Assembly (NCBI RefSeq): GCF_900111895.1 | Contig: NZ_FOKB01000001.1 | Span: 434,001 to 498,000, forward strand | Direction: 5' to 3' | Length of the DNA stretch: 64,000 nt | Source of the DNA: Pseudomonas simiae | Lineage (GTDB): Bacteria; Pseudomonadota; Gammaproteobacteria; Pseudomonadales; Pseudomonadaceae | Shown: piece by piece, positions 44,045 through 53,077 of the stretch | How the letters are laid out: every line of letters begins with the position of its first letter | How positions within the stretch are numbered: position 1 is the first letter of the stretch | Notes under the pieces: generated by a model | What the model was told of the DNA's origin: nothing | What the model saw: only the letters and a program-made list of their open reading frames with translations | The model's database searches: none | Made by a program: the position numbers and the translations under genes

Positions 44045-45337
44045 ATGCTCGCTACCCTGGGTGTCATTACCATCCTGTGCCTGCTCGCTGCCGTCATGAG
44101 CAAACGCCTCTCGCCCCTGGTGGCCCTGATCGCACTGCCGATCATCGCCGCGTTGCTCGGCGGGTTCGGCCTGCAAACCAGCGCTTTCATCATCACCGGT
44201 ATCAAGAACGTCGCCCCTGTCGTGGGCATGTTTGTGTTCGCGATCCTGTTTTTCGGGATCATGACCGATGCCGGCATGCTCGACCCCATCATCGATCGCA
44301 TCCTGCGCACGGTAGGGACGCGTCCTACACGCATTGTCGTGGGTACCGCGACCCTGGCGTTGCTGGTGCACCTGGACGGCTCCGGCGCAGTGACTTTTCT
44401 GGTGACGGTGCCGGCGATGCTGCCGCTCTATACACGGCTGGGCATCGATAAACGCATCCTTGCCTGTGTCTGCGCGATGGCGGCCGGGGTCAACTTCTTG
44501 CCGTGGACCGGTCCGGTGTTGCGTTCGTCGGCCGCCCTGCACGTGCCGGTGGCAGACCTGTTCCAACCGCTGATCCCGGTGCAGATCGTCGGCCTGATCT
44601 TCGTTTTCGCCTGTGCCTGGTGGCTGGGCCGTCGCGAAGAAAAACGCCTGGGCCTCGGCGCCGGCTCCACTGTGGATGCAGTGCCCCAGCGAGTACTCAG
44701 TGACGACGATATCAAGCTGCGTCGCCCGCGCCTGTTCTGGGTCAACCTGATCCTGACCGTGCTGGTGATGGTGGTGATGATTGCCGGCTGGGTCGACCCG
44801 GTGGTGATGTTCATGCTCGGCACCGTGGTGGCGCTGTGCATCAACTACCCGAACGTCGACGCCCAGCGCGCCCGCATCGATGCCCATGCCAAGACCGCCC
44901 TGACCATGGCCAGCATCCTGCTCGCCGCCGGGGTGTTCACCGGCATCATGCAGGGCACCGGCATGCTCAAGGCGATTGCCGAAGTGGCGGTGGCGCAGAT
45001 TCCCGCCGGCCACGGCAAGTTGATTCCTGCGGTGGTGGGTTTCATTTCCATGCCGTTGAGCATGTTGTTCGACCCCGATTCCTACTATTTCGGCGTGATG
45101 CCGGTGATCGCCGAAGTCGGCAAAGCCTTGGGCGTCGACCCCCTGCAAGTGGCCCAGGCCTCGTTGCTCGGTGTGCACACCACCGGCTTCCCCGTCAGCC
45201 CGCTGACGCCCGCGACCTTCCTGTTGGTGGGCCTGTGCAAGATCGAACTGGCCGATCACCAGCGCTTCACCATTCCGTTTCTGTTCGCCGCGTCGGTGTT
45301 GATGACCCTGACGGCGTTGCTCCTGGGAGTTATTTGA
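44045..45337 (+). CDS. CitMHS family citrate/tricarboxylate transporter
   Basis: 430 residues, about 12 membrane helices, of the CitM/CitH symporter family that carries metal-citrate complexes with protons. Characteristic stretches: FAILFFGIMTDAGMLDPIIDRIL, LVHLDGSGAVTFLVTVPAMLPLY, NFLPWTGPVLR and the paired SPLTPATFLLVGL. CTGGAG precedes the ATG. It ends one base before the AtuA-like gene, so it probably imports the compound handled by that gene; citrate itself need not be the substrate. Confidence 0.9.
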   Translation: MLATLGVITILCLLAAVMSKRLSPLVALIALPIIAALLGGFGLQTSAFIITGIKNVAPVVGMFVFAILFFGIMTDAGMLDPIIDRILRTVGTRPTRIVVGTATLALLVHLDGSGAVTFLVTVPAMLPLYTRLGIDKRILACVCAMAAGVNFLPWTGPVLRSSAALHVPVADLFQPLIPVQIVGLIFVFACAWWLGRREEKRLGLGAGSTVDAVPQRVLSDDDIKLRRPRLFWVNLILTVLVMVVMIAGWVDPVVMFMLGTVVALCINYPNVDAQRARIDAHAKTALTMASILLAAGVFTGIMQGTGMLKAIAEVAVAQIPAGHGKLIPAVVGFISMPLSMLFDPDSYYFGVMPVIAEVGKALGVDPLQVAQASLLGVHTTGFPVSPLTPATFLLVGLCKIELADHQRFTIPFLFAASVLMTLTALLLGVI

Positions 45338-45338
45338 G

Positions 45339-46664
45339 ATGAAAACCTTGCGCATCGGCTCCGGCGCCGGCTATTCCGGCGACCGTATCGAACCTGCCGT
45401 GGAACTGGCCGAGCAGGGCGACCTGGATTACCTCGTGTTCGAGTGCCTGGCCGAAAGAACGATTGCCTTGGCGCAACAGGCGCGGATCAACGATCCAGAC
45501 GGTGGCTACGATCCGCTGCTGAGTGAACGCATGCGCCGCGTGCTGCCCTTTGTTGGCGAAAAGGACGGCCGCCGTCGCTTGCGGGTGATCACTAATATGG
45601 GCGCGGCCAATCCGGTGTCGGCCGCCAGTGAGGTGCGTCGAATAGCTAAGGAACTGAGCCTTGATCTGAAGGTGGTTGCGGTCGTCGGCGATGATGTGTT
45701 GAAGGCGTTGCGGCCCGAGTGTTTGCTGGATAACGGCCAGACCGTCGAGTCCCTTGGCGAGCGGCTGATTTCCGCGAATGCCTATTTGGGCGTCGACGGC
45801 ATTCTGCAGGCGCTGCGCGCGGATGCGGACGTGGTAATCACCGGGCGCGTGGCTGACCCTTCGCTGTTCCTGGCACCGCAGATGTTTGAATTCGGTTGGG
45901 CCGCGGACGATTGGCAGCGCCTGGGGCGTGGCACGTTGGTGGGGCATTTGCTTGAATGCGCCGGGCAAGTCAGCGGTGGCTATTTTGCAGACCCTGGCTT
46001 CAAGGATGTGGAGGACCTGGCGCGCCTGGGTTTCCCCCTGGCCGAGATTGACGCAGAGGGTGAAGCCTTGATTACCAAGGTGGCCGGATCCGGCGGGCGG
46101 GTCAGCGGCGCAACCTGCACTGAGCAGCTTATCTATGAAGTGCATGACCCGGCGGCGTACCTCACGCCTGACGTGACGGCCGATTTCTCTCGAGTGGGCT
46201 TTGTTGAGGAAAGTACTGATCGCGTGCGTGCCCAAGGTGCGGACGGCCGTGCACGCCCCGAAAAGTTGAAGGTCAGCGTCGGCTATCTGGACGGTTGGAT
46301 TGGTGAGGGGCAGATGTCCTACGGCGGCCCCGGTGCTGTCGCACGGGCGCAGCTGGCGCGGGATGTCGTCCTCAAGCGGCTTGAGTTAATGGGCGTGAAG
46401 ATGCAGGACGTGCGTGCCGAACTGATCGGCATGGACTCGCTCCACGGCCCACGCAGCACGGTCGAGCCCTGGGAAGTACGCCTGCGCGTGGCAGCGCGCT
46501 GTGACGATCGCGGCGAGGCGGTGCGGGTGGGCAATGAAGTGGAAACCCTTTACACCAACGGCCCGTCGGGCGGCGGCGGCGCGAGCAAAAGCGTACGTCA
46601 GGTGGTGGCGGTGGCGTCGTTGTTGCTACCGCGCGATAAGGTCAATCCGAGGATCGAAGCATGA
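45339..46664 (+). CDS. AtuA-like protein (DUF1446)
   Basis: 441 residues of the DUF1446 family named after AtuA of acyclic terpene utilisation in Pseudomonas. Seen: RIGSGAGYSGDRIEPAVEL, DYLVFECLAERT, VITNMGAANPVSA, the acidic ITGRVADPSLFLAP, and a C-terminal glycine-rich TNGPSGGGGAS. The biochemical function is not established. The other atu genes (carboxylase, dehydrogenases) are absent, so terpene breakdown is not implied here. It is translationally coupled to the small gene downstream by a 4-base overlap. Confidence 0.85.
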   Translation: MKTLRIGSGAGYSGDRIEPAVELAEQGDLDYLVFECLAERTIALAQQARINDPDGGYDPLLSERMRRVLPFVGEKDGRRRLRVITNMGAANPVSAASEVRRIAKELSLDLKVVAVVGDDVLKALRPECLLDNGQTVESLGERLISANAYLGVDGILQALRADADVVITGRVADPSLFLAPQMFEFGWAADDWQRLGRGTLVGHLLECAGQVSGGYFADPGFKDVEDLARLGFPLAEIDAEGEALITKVAGSGGRVSGATCTEQLIYEVHDPAAYLTPDVTADFSRVGFVEESTDRVRAQGADGRARPEKLKVSVGYLDGWIGEGQMSYGGPGAVARAQLARDVVLKRLELMGVKMQDVRAELIGMDSLHGPRSTVEPWEVRLRVAARCDDRGEAVRVGNEVETLYTNGPSGGGGASKSVRQVVAVASLLLPRDKVNPRIEA

Positions 46665-46981
46665 AATTGCACACGCTGGCCCATTCCCGTACTGGGGATA
46701 AGGGCGATACGTCGAATATCTCGATCATTGCCTACCGTGCCGAGGATTACCCACTGCTGTGCGAACAGTTGACGGCCGAGCGCGTGGCCGAGTTTTTCGC
46801 GGGGTTGCGGGAGCCTGGGGCGGCGCCTGTGCGGCGCTATGAATTGCCGAACGTGCAGGCCCTGAACTTCGTACTGCCGGGCATCCTGCGCGGTGGGGTC
46901 ACCCGTTCGCTGGCGCTGGATGCCCATGGCAAGTGCCTGGGCTCGGCGTTACTCGATCTTGATTTGGCAAGACTGAACTAA
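46661..46981 (+). CDS. AtuA-like ferredoxin-fold small protein
   Basis: 106 residues, matching the small domain that is fused to or follows DUF1446 proteins: it begins KLHTLAHSRTGDKGDTSNIS and ends with a conserved LNFVLPGILRGGVTRSLALDAHGK block. The SRTGDKGD motif is the best marker. The ATGA overlap with the larger gene suggests an obligate two-subunit complex. The reaction is unknown. Confidence 0.85.
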   Translation: MKLHTLAHSRTGDKGDTSNISIIAYRAEDYPLLCEQLTAERVAEFFAGLREPGAAPVRRYELPNVQALNFVLPGILRGGVTRSLALDAHGKCLGSALLDLDLARLN

Positions 46982-47003
46982 ATGTGGAAGCGGCGTAAGC
47001 CTG

Positions 47004-47375
47004 TCAGACCGCAGCGAAGCGCTTGTCCAGATAATCAATGATCACCTTGGAGTCATACATCCAGGTGGTCTGGCCATTCTCTTCGATACGCAGGCACGGC
47101 ACCTTGATCTTGCCACCTTGCTCTAGCAGGGTCTGGCGGGCCTGTTCGTTGTTCTTCGCATCTTTCAGCGCGACGGGCACATTCAGGCGGTGCAAGGTGC
47201 GGCGGGTCTTCACACAGAACGGGCAGGCGTGGAACTGATACAGGGTCAGTTCCTTGGCCGCTGCGTTCACCTGTGCCTGTTGCTCGGCGGAACGCTGTTT
47301 TTTGCGAGGGCGGGTAAGAAAGTCGCCCGCGATGATGACGTGGCCGAGGCCCACTCGAAGTGCTTTGACGAACAT
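47004..47375 (-). CDS. Glutaredoxin-like protein (GST N-terminal domain)
   Basis: 123 residues. A basic N-terminal segment with a weak hydrophobic patch, then a glutaredoxin domain with CPFC (about 51-54, FHACPFCVKTRRTLHRL), the cis-Pro KVPCLRIEENG, and DSKVIIDYLDKRF at the end. CPFC and small size fit glutathione-dependent thiol exchange. It lies downstream of folE, separated by a terminator. Confidence 0.85.
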   Translation of the reverse strand: MFVKALRVGLGHVIIAGDFLTRPRKKQRSAEQQAQVNAAAKELTLYQFHACPFCVKTRRTLHRLNVPVALKDAKNNEQARQTLLEQGGKIKVPCLRIEENGQTTWMYDSKVIIDYLDKRFAAV

Positions 47376-47432
47376 GGCTGAAACCTCTTGCCCATGAAGA
47401 AGGGGCCGCAGCTTACCTCAATTTTGCGGGCG

Positions 47433-47463
47433 AAAAAAAACCGGCGATGAACGCCGGCTTTTT
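47433..47463 (-). terminator. Terminator downstream of folE
   Basis: CCGGCG (47441-47446) and CGCCGG (47452-47457) form the stem. On the minus strand the eight A at 47433-47440 become a U-run, so it ends the folE transcript; GCTTTTT on the other side also gives a short U-run for plus-strand transcripts. Confidence 0.88.
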
Positions 47464-47476
47464 CGTACTCAGCCTG

Positions 47477-48022
47477 TTACTTGATCAGGCTGAGGAATTC
47501 GCTGCGGGTGGCCGCGTTTTCGCGGAATTCACCCAGCATCACCGACGTGATCATCGACGAATTCTGTTTCTCCACACCGCGCATCATCATGCACATGTGC
47601 TTGGCTTCGATCACCACGGCCACGCCCAGGGCACCGGTCACTTGCAACACGGCATCGGCGATCTGGCGGCTAAGGTTTTCCTGGATCTGCAGGCGGCGGG
47701 CATACATGTCGACAATCCGCGCAACCTTTGACAGGCCCAGCACCTTGCCGCTTGGGATATAGGCTACGTGCGCCTTGCCGATGAACGGCAGCAGGTGGTG
47801 TTCGCACAGCGAGTACAACTCGATGTCCTTGACCAGCACCATTTCGCTGTTGTCAGAGCTGAACAAGGCACCGTTGGTGACTTCTTCCAGTGTCTGCTCA
47901 TAACCGCGGCAGAGGTACTGCATCGCCTTGGCGGCACGCTTTGGCGTGTCGAGCAGGCCCTCGCGGGAAACGTCCTCGCCGAGTTGGCCGAGGATCGCCG
48001 TGTAATTCTGTTCCAGGGACAT
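47477..48022 (-). CDS. folE: GTP cyclohydrolase I (FolE type)
   Basis: 181 residues. It converts GTP to 7,8-dihydroneopterin triphosphate at the start of folate synthesis. Seen: the zinc and catalytic block [45 protein letters not shown], and [15 protein letters not shown] with the second zinc cysteine. The ATG at 48022 ([11 protein letters not shown]) gives usual length. Pseudomonads have more than one folE-type gene; by synteny this one matches PA1674 (folE2 in P. aeruginosa), which is a type IA sequence despite the name. Confidence 0.93.
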   Translation of the reverse strand: MSLEQNYTAILGQLGEDVSREGLLDTPKRAAKAMQYLCRGYEQTLEEVTNGALFSSDNSEMVLVKDIELYSLCEHHLLPFIGKAHVAYIPSGKVLGLSKVARIVDMYARRLQIQENLSRQIADAVLQVTGALGVAVVIEAKHMCMMMRGVEKQNSSMITSVMLGEFRENAATRSEFLSLIK

Positions 48023-48100
48023 GAAACTACCTGTGGGATTTTCGCAAAGCGCAAGGTTACGGTGACGGGCACATCGCTGCAAGCCTGACGATGGCACTTG

Positions 48101-48658
48101 TTACTCGTCGCGCCCTTCCATCATGGTGCGTTTGAGCATGACATACACTGCCCCCGCGCCGCCGTGGCGGGCTTGGCATGAGGTAAAGCCGAGCACCTGG
48201 GCATGCTGGCGCAGCCAGGTGTTGACGTGGCTTTTGATCATCGGCCGCTTGCCGTCCAGCCGCACGGCCTTGCCGTGGGTGACGCGTACACAGCGGATTT
48301 CGAATCGGGTGGCTTCGGCGAGGAAGGCCCACAGGGTTTCCCGGGCTTTCTCCACGCTCATGCCATGCAGGTCGAGGCTGCCTTCGAACGGGATCTGGGC
48401 GGCCTTGAGCTTGCGCATCTGGCTTTCCTGCACGCCATCACGGGCCCACATCAGCTCATCTTCGGGGCCGACATCGATGACGAACTGGTCCGACAGGCCA
48501 TCCACGGTGGTGGCCTCGGTGCGCACAGTCGCGGCCTGGCGCAGTTTGGCGATCTGCGCCCGGTCGGCCTTGGGTTTGCCGGTGTCGGCGCGGTCGTGCT
48601 TGATCGGCTTGACGCCGCGCAGCTCGTTTTTGAACAGGGAAAAATCGTCGTCTTGCAT
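48101..48658 (-). CDS. Smr domain endonuclease-like protein
   Basis: 185 residues: a variable charged N-terminal half and a C-terminal Smr (MutS2-related) domain with SLDLHGMSVEKARETL and the RVTHGKAVRLDGK loop. Similar stand-alone Smr proteins (SmrA/SmrB types) nick DNA or cleave mRNA at collided ribosomes. Which of these roles applies cannot be told. It lies upstream of folE in the same direction. Confidence 0.9.
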   Translation of the reverse strand: MQDDDFSLFKNELRGVKPIKHDRADTGKPKADRAQIAKLRQAATVRTEATTVDGLSDQFVIDVGPEDELMWARDGVQESQMRKLKAAQIPFEGSLDLHGMSVEKARETLWAFLAEATRFEIRCVRVTHGKAVRLDGKRPMIKSHVNTWLRQHAQVLGFTSCQARHGGAGAVYVMLKRTMMEGRDE

Positions 48659-48733
48659 GTTGGCCTCCGCGAAGGGCGGGCAGTTTACCTAAATCGCGGC
48701 GGCCAGGGCGCAGGAAACGCTATCCAAGCGCCA

Positions 48734-49054
48734 TCAGTCGTGCTTTTTCATCAGGTGTGAAGCGATATTCAGCGACAACGGCTGACGCATTTTCCGACGG
48801 CTGCGTCGCCATAACCATACGCCCAACCACAGCACCAACAGCCCGATCGCCAACAGAATCGCCGAGCCACCTGGGCTGGCATTCAGCTCGCCGAGCGCGG
48901 GCGAGTGACCAAACAGACCCGCGCCACCAGCGCCGGCCAACAGCAAACCAACTATCGCCAGCAGCGCGGCAATGCCGGCCACCAGGCGCAGACGCCAGTT
49001 GCTCGGGCCCTTGGGGCGCAAGCGACGAGCATCAAAACCATCGGATATCTTCAT
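48734..49054 (-). CDS. Unknown small membrane protein
   Basis: 106 residues with a polar, basic N terminus, two hydrophobic helices (VAGIAALLAIVGLLLAGAG and SAILLAIGLLVLWLGVWLW) and a basic tail after the second (RRSRRKMRQ). I recognise no family. It is in the position of the small unknown PA1676-type gene, between smr and the isochorismatase. Confidence 0.75.
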   Translation of the reverse strand: MKISDGFDARRLRPKGPSNWRLRLVAGIAALLAIVGLLLAGAGGAGLFGHSPALGELNASPGGSAILLAIGLLVLWLGVWLWRRSRRKMRQPLSLNIASHLMKKHD

Positions 49055-49196
49055 TCCGACCTTTCCTCCAGGGTATCGGCCCTTCGACCGGACAATACAC
49101 AGGTTGTTCCGGGGGGAGGGGTAAATGCGCCAAATGAAAGGGCTTTGCGGATGAGCGGGGCAATAAACATTGCCGCGCCGCTCATCAGAAGGTCGA

Positions 49197-49787
49197 TCAG
49201 ATCAGATCTTTGGTCAACGCCAGGGTGGCGAAGTTGTCGGCCATGATGGCCATTTCAGTCTGCTGCACGTGTTCGGCGCTGAGGATGCCGCCTTTGTAAG
49301 GCAGGTCGCGGGTCGCGCAGGCGTCTTCCACCAGGGTGCAGCGAAAGCCCAGGTTCTTGGCCGCGCGCACCGTGGTGCTGACGCTGGAGTGGCTCATGAA
49401 GCCGCAAACGATCAAGTCCAGGGAACCGAGGTCCTGCAAGTGTTTTTCCAGGCCTGTGCCGTGAAAGGCGCTGGGCAGCAGCTTGCCGATGATGGTTTCG
49501 TCGCCTTCAGGCTCAAGGCCGGGAATGAATTCGCCGCGCTCACCCTGCGGGTCGAACAGGCCGCCAACGGTGCCTAGGTGACGGACATGCACGATCGGCC
49601 GCCCGGCGTTGCGTGCGGCTGACACAAGTTGCTTGATGTTGCCGACAGCCGCGTCCATGCCCGAGAGGGCGAGGGGGCCGCTGAGGTATTCCTTCTGGGC
49701 GTCGATGATCACGAGGGTCGCATGGCTGAGGTTCGCCGCTGCGTAACCACGACCGCTGAGTTGAAACATCGTCTTTGGAACGGACAT
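49197..49787 (-). CDS. Isochorismatase-family cysteine hydrolase
   Basis: 196 residues of the isochorismatase-like (nicotinamidase/ureidoacrylate amidohydrolase) fold: the catalytic Asp in [11 protein letters not shown], Lys in [10 protein letters not shown], and a would-be nucleophile region [21 protein letters not shown]. The catalytic Cys of amidase members is normally at the first Ser of SHSS, where a Ser is present here, so the reaction is unclear and isochorismate-type chemistry, which needs no Cys, is possible. AGGAG supports the ATG at 49787. Confidence 0.85.
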   Translation of the reverse strand: MSVPKTMFQLSGRGYAAANLSHATLVIIDAQKEYLSGPLALSGMDAAVGNIKQLVSAARNAGRPIVHVRHLGTVGGLFDPQGERGEFIPGLEPEGDETIIGKLLPSAFHGTGLEKHLQDLGSLDLIVCGFMSHSSVSTTVRAAKNLGFRCTLVEDACATRDLPYKGGILSAEHVQQTEMAIMADNFATLALTKDLI

Positions 49788-50026
49788 TCTGGGGCTCCTG
49801 TGAGGGGGGCTTTTGCGACATTGTCCACTGGCTGAGCGGTTCTGTGAATCGCTACCATCGTAAGGTACGCCGTTGTTGGCGTGCAGCCATGTCAAGAGGT
49901 GGGCCTGTTTACCACAATGATGGCAATTTGGATGAAATCCGACGGATGGCGACGGGTTTCCGTACATCGTCGGTACAGGTGAAGGCTGTTAGAATCGCCA
50001 GTCGTTTTTTCCAGGAGCTTGCCCCC

Positions 50027-50938
50027 GTGACCACTTCTTCCCGCCTGCGCACCTTGCGCGACCATATCCGTTGGGCTGTCAGCCGTTTCCATGGGGAAGA
50101 CCTGTATTTTGGTCATGGCACCGACAATGCCTGGGACGATGCCCGGCAACTGGTGCTCGGCGCGTTGCACTTGCCGTGGGAAATCGCCGACAGCTACCTC
50201 GACTGCAACCTGGAAGAAGAGGAAATTGCCCACCTGCAACGCTTGCTGCACCGCCGCATCCACGAACGCGTGCCGACGCCTTATCTGATTGGGGAGGCCT
50301 GGTTCTGCGGCATGTCGTTTATCGTCGATGAGCGCGTGCTGATCCCGCGCTCACCGATTGGCGAACTGATCGAAAACCGCTTCGAACCCTGGTTGGCCCA
50401 GCCACCGGCACGCATCCTCGACCTGTGCGCCGGCTCCGGTTGCATCGGCATTGCCTGCGCTTATGAGTTCCAGGACGCCGAAGTGGTGCTGGGGGATTTG
50501 TCCTTCGAAGCCTTGGAAGTGGCCAACCAGAACATCGAGCGCCATGGTGTCGACGAGCGTGTCTACACCGTGCAGGGTGACGGTTTTGACGGCCTGCCGG
50601 GCCAGCGCTTTGACTTGATCGTGTCCAACCCGCCGTATGTGGATGCCGAAGACTTCGCCGACATGCCCGACGAATACCAGCACGAACCGGAACTGGGCCT
50701 GGCGTGTGGCGACGATGGCCTGAACCTGGTGCGGCGCATGCTGGCCGAAGCGGCGGACCACCTGACCGAGAAGGGCCTGCTGATTGTTGAAGTGGGCAAC
50801 AGCCAGGTGCACGTCGAGGCGCTGTACCCGGAAGTGGATTTTGCCTGGCTTGATTTCCAGCGCGGTGGGCATGGGGTGTTTATGTTGACGGCGGAGCAGT
50901 GCCGCCAGCATCAGGCAGTATTTGCCGCCAAGGTTTAA
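50027..50938 (+). CDS. prmB: Ribosomal protein L3 glutamine N5-methyltransferase PrmB
   Basis: 303 residues. It methylates Gln150 of ribosomal protein L3. Seen: an N-terminal helical domain, the SAM site [16 protein letters not shown], and the catalytic [14 protein letters not shown] with the [14 protein letters not shown] block typical of PrmB/PrmC. I start at the GTG at 50027 ([10 protein letters not shown]), with AGGAG at 50013-50017; the open frame upstream has no ribosome site or conservation. Confidence 0.93.
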   Translation: MTTSSRLRTLRDHIRWAVSRFHGEDLYFGHGTDNAWDDARQLVLGALHLPWEIADSYLDCNLEEEEIAHLQRLLHRRIHERVPTPYLIGEAWFCGMSFIVDERVLIPRSPIGELIENRFEPWLAQPPARILDLCAGSGCIGIACAYEFQDAEVVLGDLSFEALEVANQNIERHGVDERVYTVQGDGFDGLPGQRFDLIVSNPPYVDAEDFADMPDEYQHEPELGLACGDDGLNLVRRMLAEAADHLTEKGLLIVEVGNSQVHVEALYPEVDFAWLDFQRGGHGVFMLTAEQCRQHQAVFAAKV

Positions 50939-50955
50939 CGGTAGGAACGCGGTCA

Positions 50956-51048
50956 GTGTGGGCGCTGGCTTGCCTGCGATAGCGGTGTATCAGTAGCAGA
51001 TGTGGGAGCTGACCTACTGCTATCGCAGGCAAGCCAGCTCCCACATTT
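50956..51048. repeat. REPIN
   Basis: GTGTGGGCGCTGGCTTGCCTGCGATAGC-type arm (split at 20 bases: GTGTGGGCGCTGGCTTGCCT then GCGATAGC) and an inverted copy GCTATCGCAGGCAAGCCAGC plus TCCCACATT. It is a different REP sequence class from the TTGCTCGCGAA type, and lies between convergent prmB and the next gene. Confidence 0.9.
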
Positions 51049-51065
51049 GATTGCGTTTGCGCCCA

Positions 51066-51872
51066 CTAACGGTGCGTCGCAATCCAGATCAACAACCCGG
51101 CCTGAAACACCGTAAACGCCACCAGGCAAGTGATGGTAAAGCGCAACCCGCTGTCCTCGCGCTTGAACTTGATCACCTTTTCCTCTTCCTTGCGCAGCTT
51201 CACTTCCTGTTCCGCCAGGTTCTGCTCGGCTTGTTGCAGCATCTGCGCCGCTTCCAGAATCTCCACGAACTGCACTTTTTCCGTGTTCCAACTGTCCAGC
51301 ACGTTGCTGACCTTGCCCGGCTGAACGTTACCTTTCAGGTGCTGCACATCGGCGTAGGCCACATCAAAGCCCTGGATGCGCAGGAAGTGATCGCGGCGCA
51401 GGCGGGTGGCTTCGTTCAGCGCATCTTTGTTGGCCAGATCGACGCCGTCGACGCGATAGTGCGACCACTTCTTTTTCGCCCACGCTGCGCCTTGGGCGAC
51501 GAGGAAGCGGCCCAAGCCACGGTTGGCCGGCTCGATTTCCAGGCTGTTACCAGGGCCAAAGTGCACGCGATGCGTATCGTGGTCGACCCAGATATCCAGC
51601 TGATTCTGTTCACGGCGCACGCGTTGGCCGGGCAACTGGATGACCATGCGCAGCAGGCTACGGTGTTTGTCATGGCGCTCGGCATAGCCGAACTGCACGA
51701 ACCGCAACGGCCGCACGCCCGTGGCGCGGTCGGTGGCCAGGGGCGCCAGGCGCAGCATCTTGAAATGCTCAGCCTGCACGTCCGCCCACGGCAGGGGCGC
51801 CACGTTGACGGCCTCGGTTTGTTCAGCCGGGGTGTCGGCGGTGGATTCCGGTATTGCTTCAGTGGTTGTCAT
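51066..51872 (-). CDS. Unknown tail-anchored protein (PA1679-like position)
   Basis: 268 residues. The first ~200 form a soluble domain I do not recognise (RPLRFVQFGYAERHDKHRSLLRM and WKWSHYRVDG-like segments). A coiled-coil region follows at about 205-240 (EAAQMLQQAEQNLAEQEVKL). A single hydrophobic helix near the C terminus (FTITCLVAFTVFQAGLLIWI) suggests a tail anchor. By position it equals the unknown PA1679-type gene conserved between prmB and aroC. Confidence 0.75.
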   Translation of the reverse strand: MTTTEAIPESTADTPAEQTEAVNVAPLPWADVQAEHFKMLRLAPLATDRATGVRPLRFVQFGYAERHDKHRSLLRMVIQLPGQRVRREQNQLDIWVDHDTHRVHFGPGNSLEIEPANRGLGRFLVAQGAAWAKKKWSHYRVDGVDLANKDALNEATRLRRDHFLRIQGFDVAYADVQHLKGNVQPGKVSNVLDSWNTEKVQFVEILEAAQMLQQAEQNLAEQEVKLRKEEEKVIKFKREDSGLRFTITCLVAFTVFQAGLLIWIATHR

Positions 51873-51971
51873 GCGGCGCGATCCTGTCCAAGCCCAGCTA
51901 GCCGACAGTCTTTTTACTGTCGACTCTGGGCTTATCGGCCGTTTTCCCCAGGACTGGAGGCAAATTGTCGC

Positions 51972-52934
51972 TTAACGGGGTTGAAGTCCGTCGATAAAGC
52001 GCACTAGGCGGTTGCCTAGCTCGGCGGCGAGGGGCCGTTGCGGGTCGTTGTAGGAGGCCAATTGCTGCTTCACGTCGTTGGGCACGATACGCATCACGTG
52101 GTTCATGCCTTCGATCACTGCAAGCTGCGCGTCGGGCTTGGCCTTTTTCAGTTGCTGAGCGTCGCCCACGCCGACCTGAATATCGTGGGTGCCCTGGATG
52201 ATCAGTGCCGGCATGTTCAACTTTGCAAAGGCCGCCGACGGATCGGCACGGAACAGGCTGATCAGATACGGCTGCACACTGGGTCGGAAAATGCCTTCCA
52301 GCGGGCCAGGCACATCCGCATCCACTTGGCCGGCCTTGAGGTGATCAAGAATTTGGTTGCTGCGCAGCAGCAGGGCAGGGGGCAGGTGATCGGCCAACTG
52401 TTGGCGGATGACTTGATCAACCGGGCGCGCGCTACCGGACAGCGAGACCACGCCCGCCGGGTCCAGTTGCGGCGCGGCGAGGGCGGCCACCAGCGCACCT
52501 TCGCTATGACCCAGCACAATCAGCGGGCCCAGGCGTTTGTCAGCCTTGAGCAGTTTGCCCCAGGCCACGGCGTCTGCGACGTAAGCGTCCAGGGTCAGGT
52601 TGCGTTCATCGGGGGTGGCCGCCAGGCTGGCCGCGACCCCGCGCTTGTCGTAGCGCACGCTGGCGATGTTATGTCGCGCCAGCACCCAGGCCAGGCGCTT
52701 GAGGCTGTCGTTGCGTGCGCCGTCGGCGCTGTTGCCGTTGCGGTCGGTGGGGCCGGAGCCGGCGATGATCAGCACCACCGGTACGGGTTCTTCGGATTTA
52801 GGCAGCAAAAGCGAACCAAACAGCTCGCCGCTGCCCGTGTCCAGGCTGATAGGCCGTTGCAGCACCACAGGGGAGGCGGCGAAGCCAAGGCTGGAAAACA
52901 GGGTGAGGGTCAAAAGCAGTACTCGCAGCATCAT
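51972..52934 (-). CDS. Periplasmic alpha/beta hydrolase (PA1680-like)
   Basis: 320 residues, signal peptide (to about GFAA, residue 20), alpha/beta-hydrolase fold with oxyanion region IIAGSGPTDRNG, nucleophile elbow GHSEG, Asp in IIQGTHDIQV and catalytic His in EGMNHVMR. An esterase or peptidase is likely; the substrate is unknown. Two adjacent ATGs (52934 and 52931) are possible starts. Divergent from aroC. Confidence 0.88.
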   Translation of the reverse strand: MMLRVLLLTLTLFSSLGFAASPVVLQRPISLDTGSGELFGSLLLPKSEEPVPVVLIIAGSGPTDRNGNSADGARNDSLKRLAWVLARHNIASVRYDKRGVAASLAATPDERNLTLDAYVADAVAWGKLLKADKRLGPLIVLGHSEGALVAALAAPQLDPAGVVSLSGSARPVDQVIRQQLADHLPPALLLRSNQILDHLKAGQVDADVPGPLEGIFRPSVQPYLISLFRADPSAAFAKLNMPALIIQGTHDIQVGVGDAQQLKKAKPDAQLAVIEGMNHVMRIVPNDVKQQLASYNDPQRPLAAELGNRLVRFIDGLQPR

Positions 52935-53077
52935 CGCGCCATCATGAGGAAGGTGCCGGTTGGACCAAGGTCTACCGCTAAGGTTTCGAGGATGAACTAC
53001 TCGGTTAGCCTGCGTATACTGGCCGCCTTAAGTTATTACGGTTGACTTGATTCAACTGATTTCACGGAGCGCCCTGC

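Noticed and set aside
43934..45355. N-terminal ~470-residue extension of the LysR frame
   Set aside because: Antisense to the CitMHS gene; LysR proteins begin at the HTH, at the ATG at 43933.
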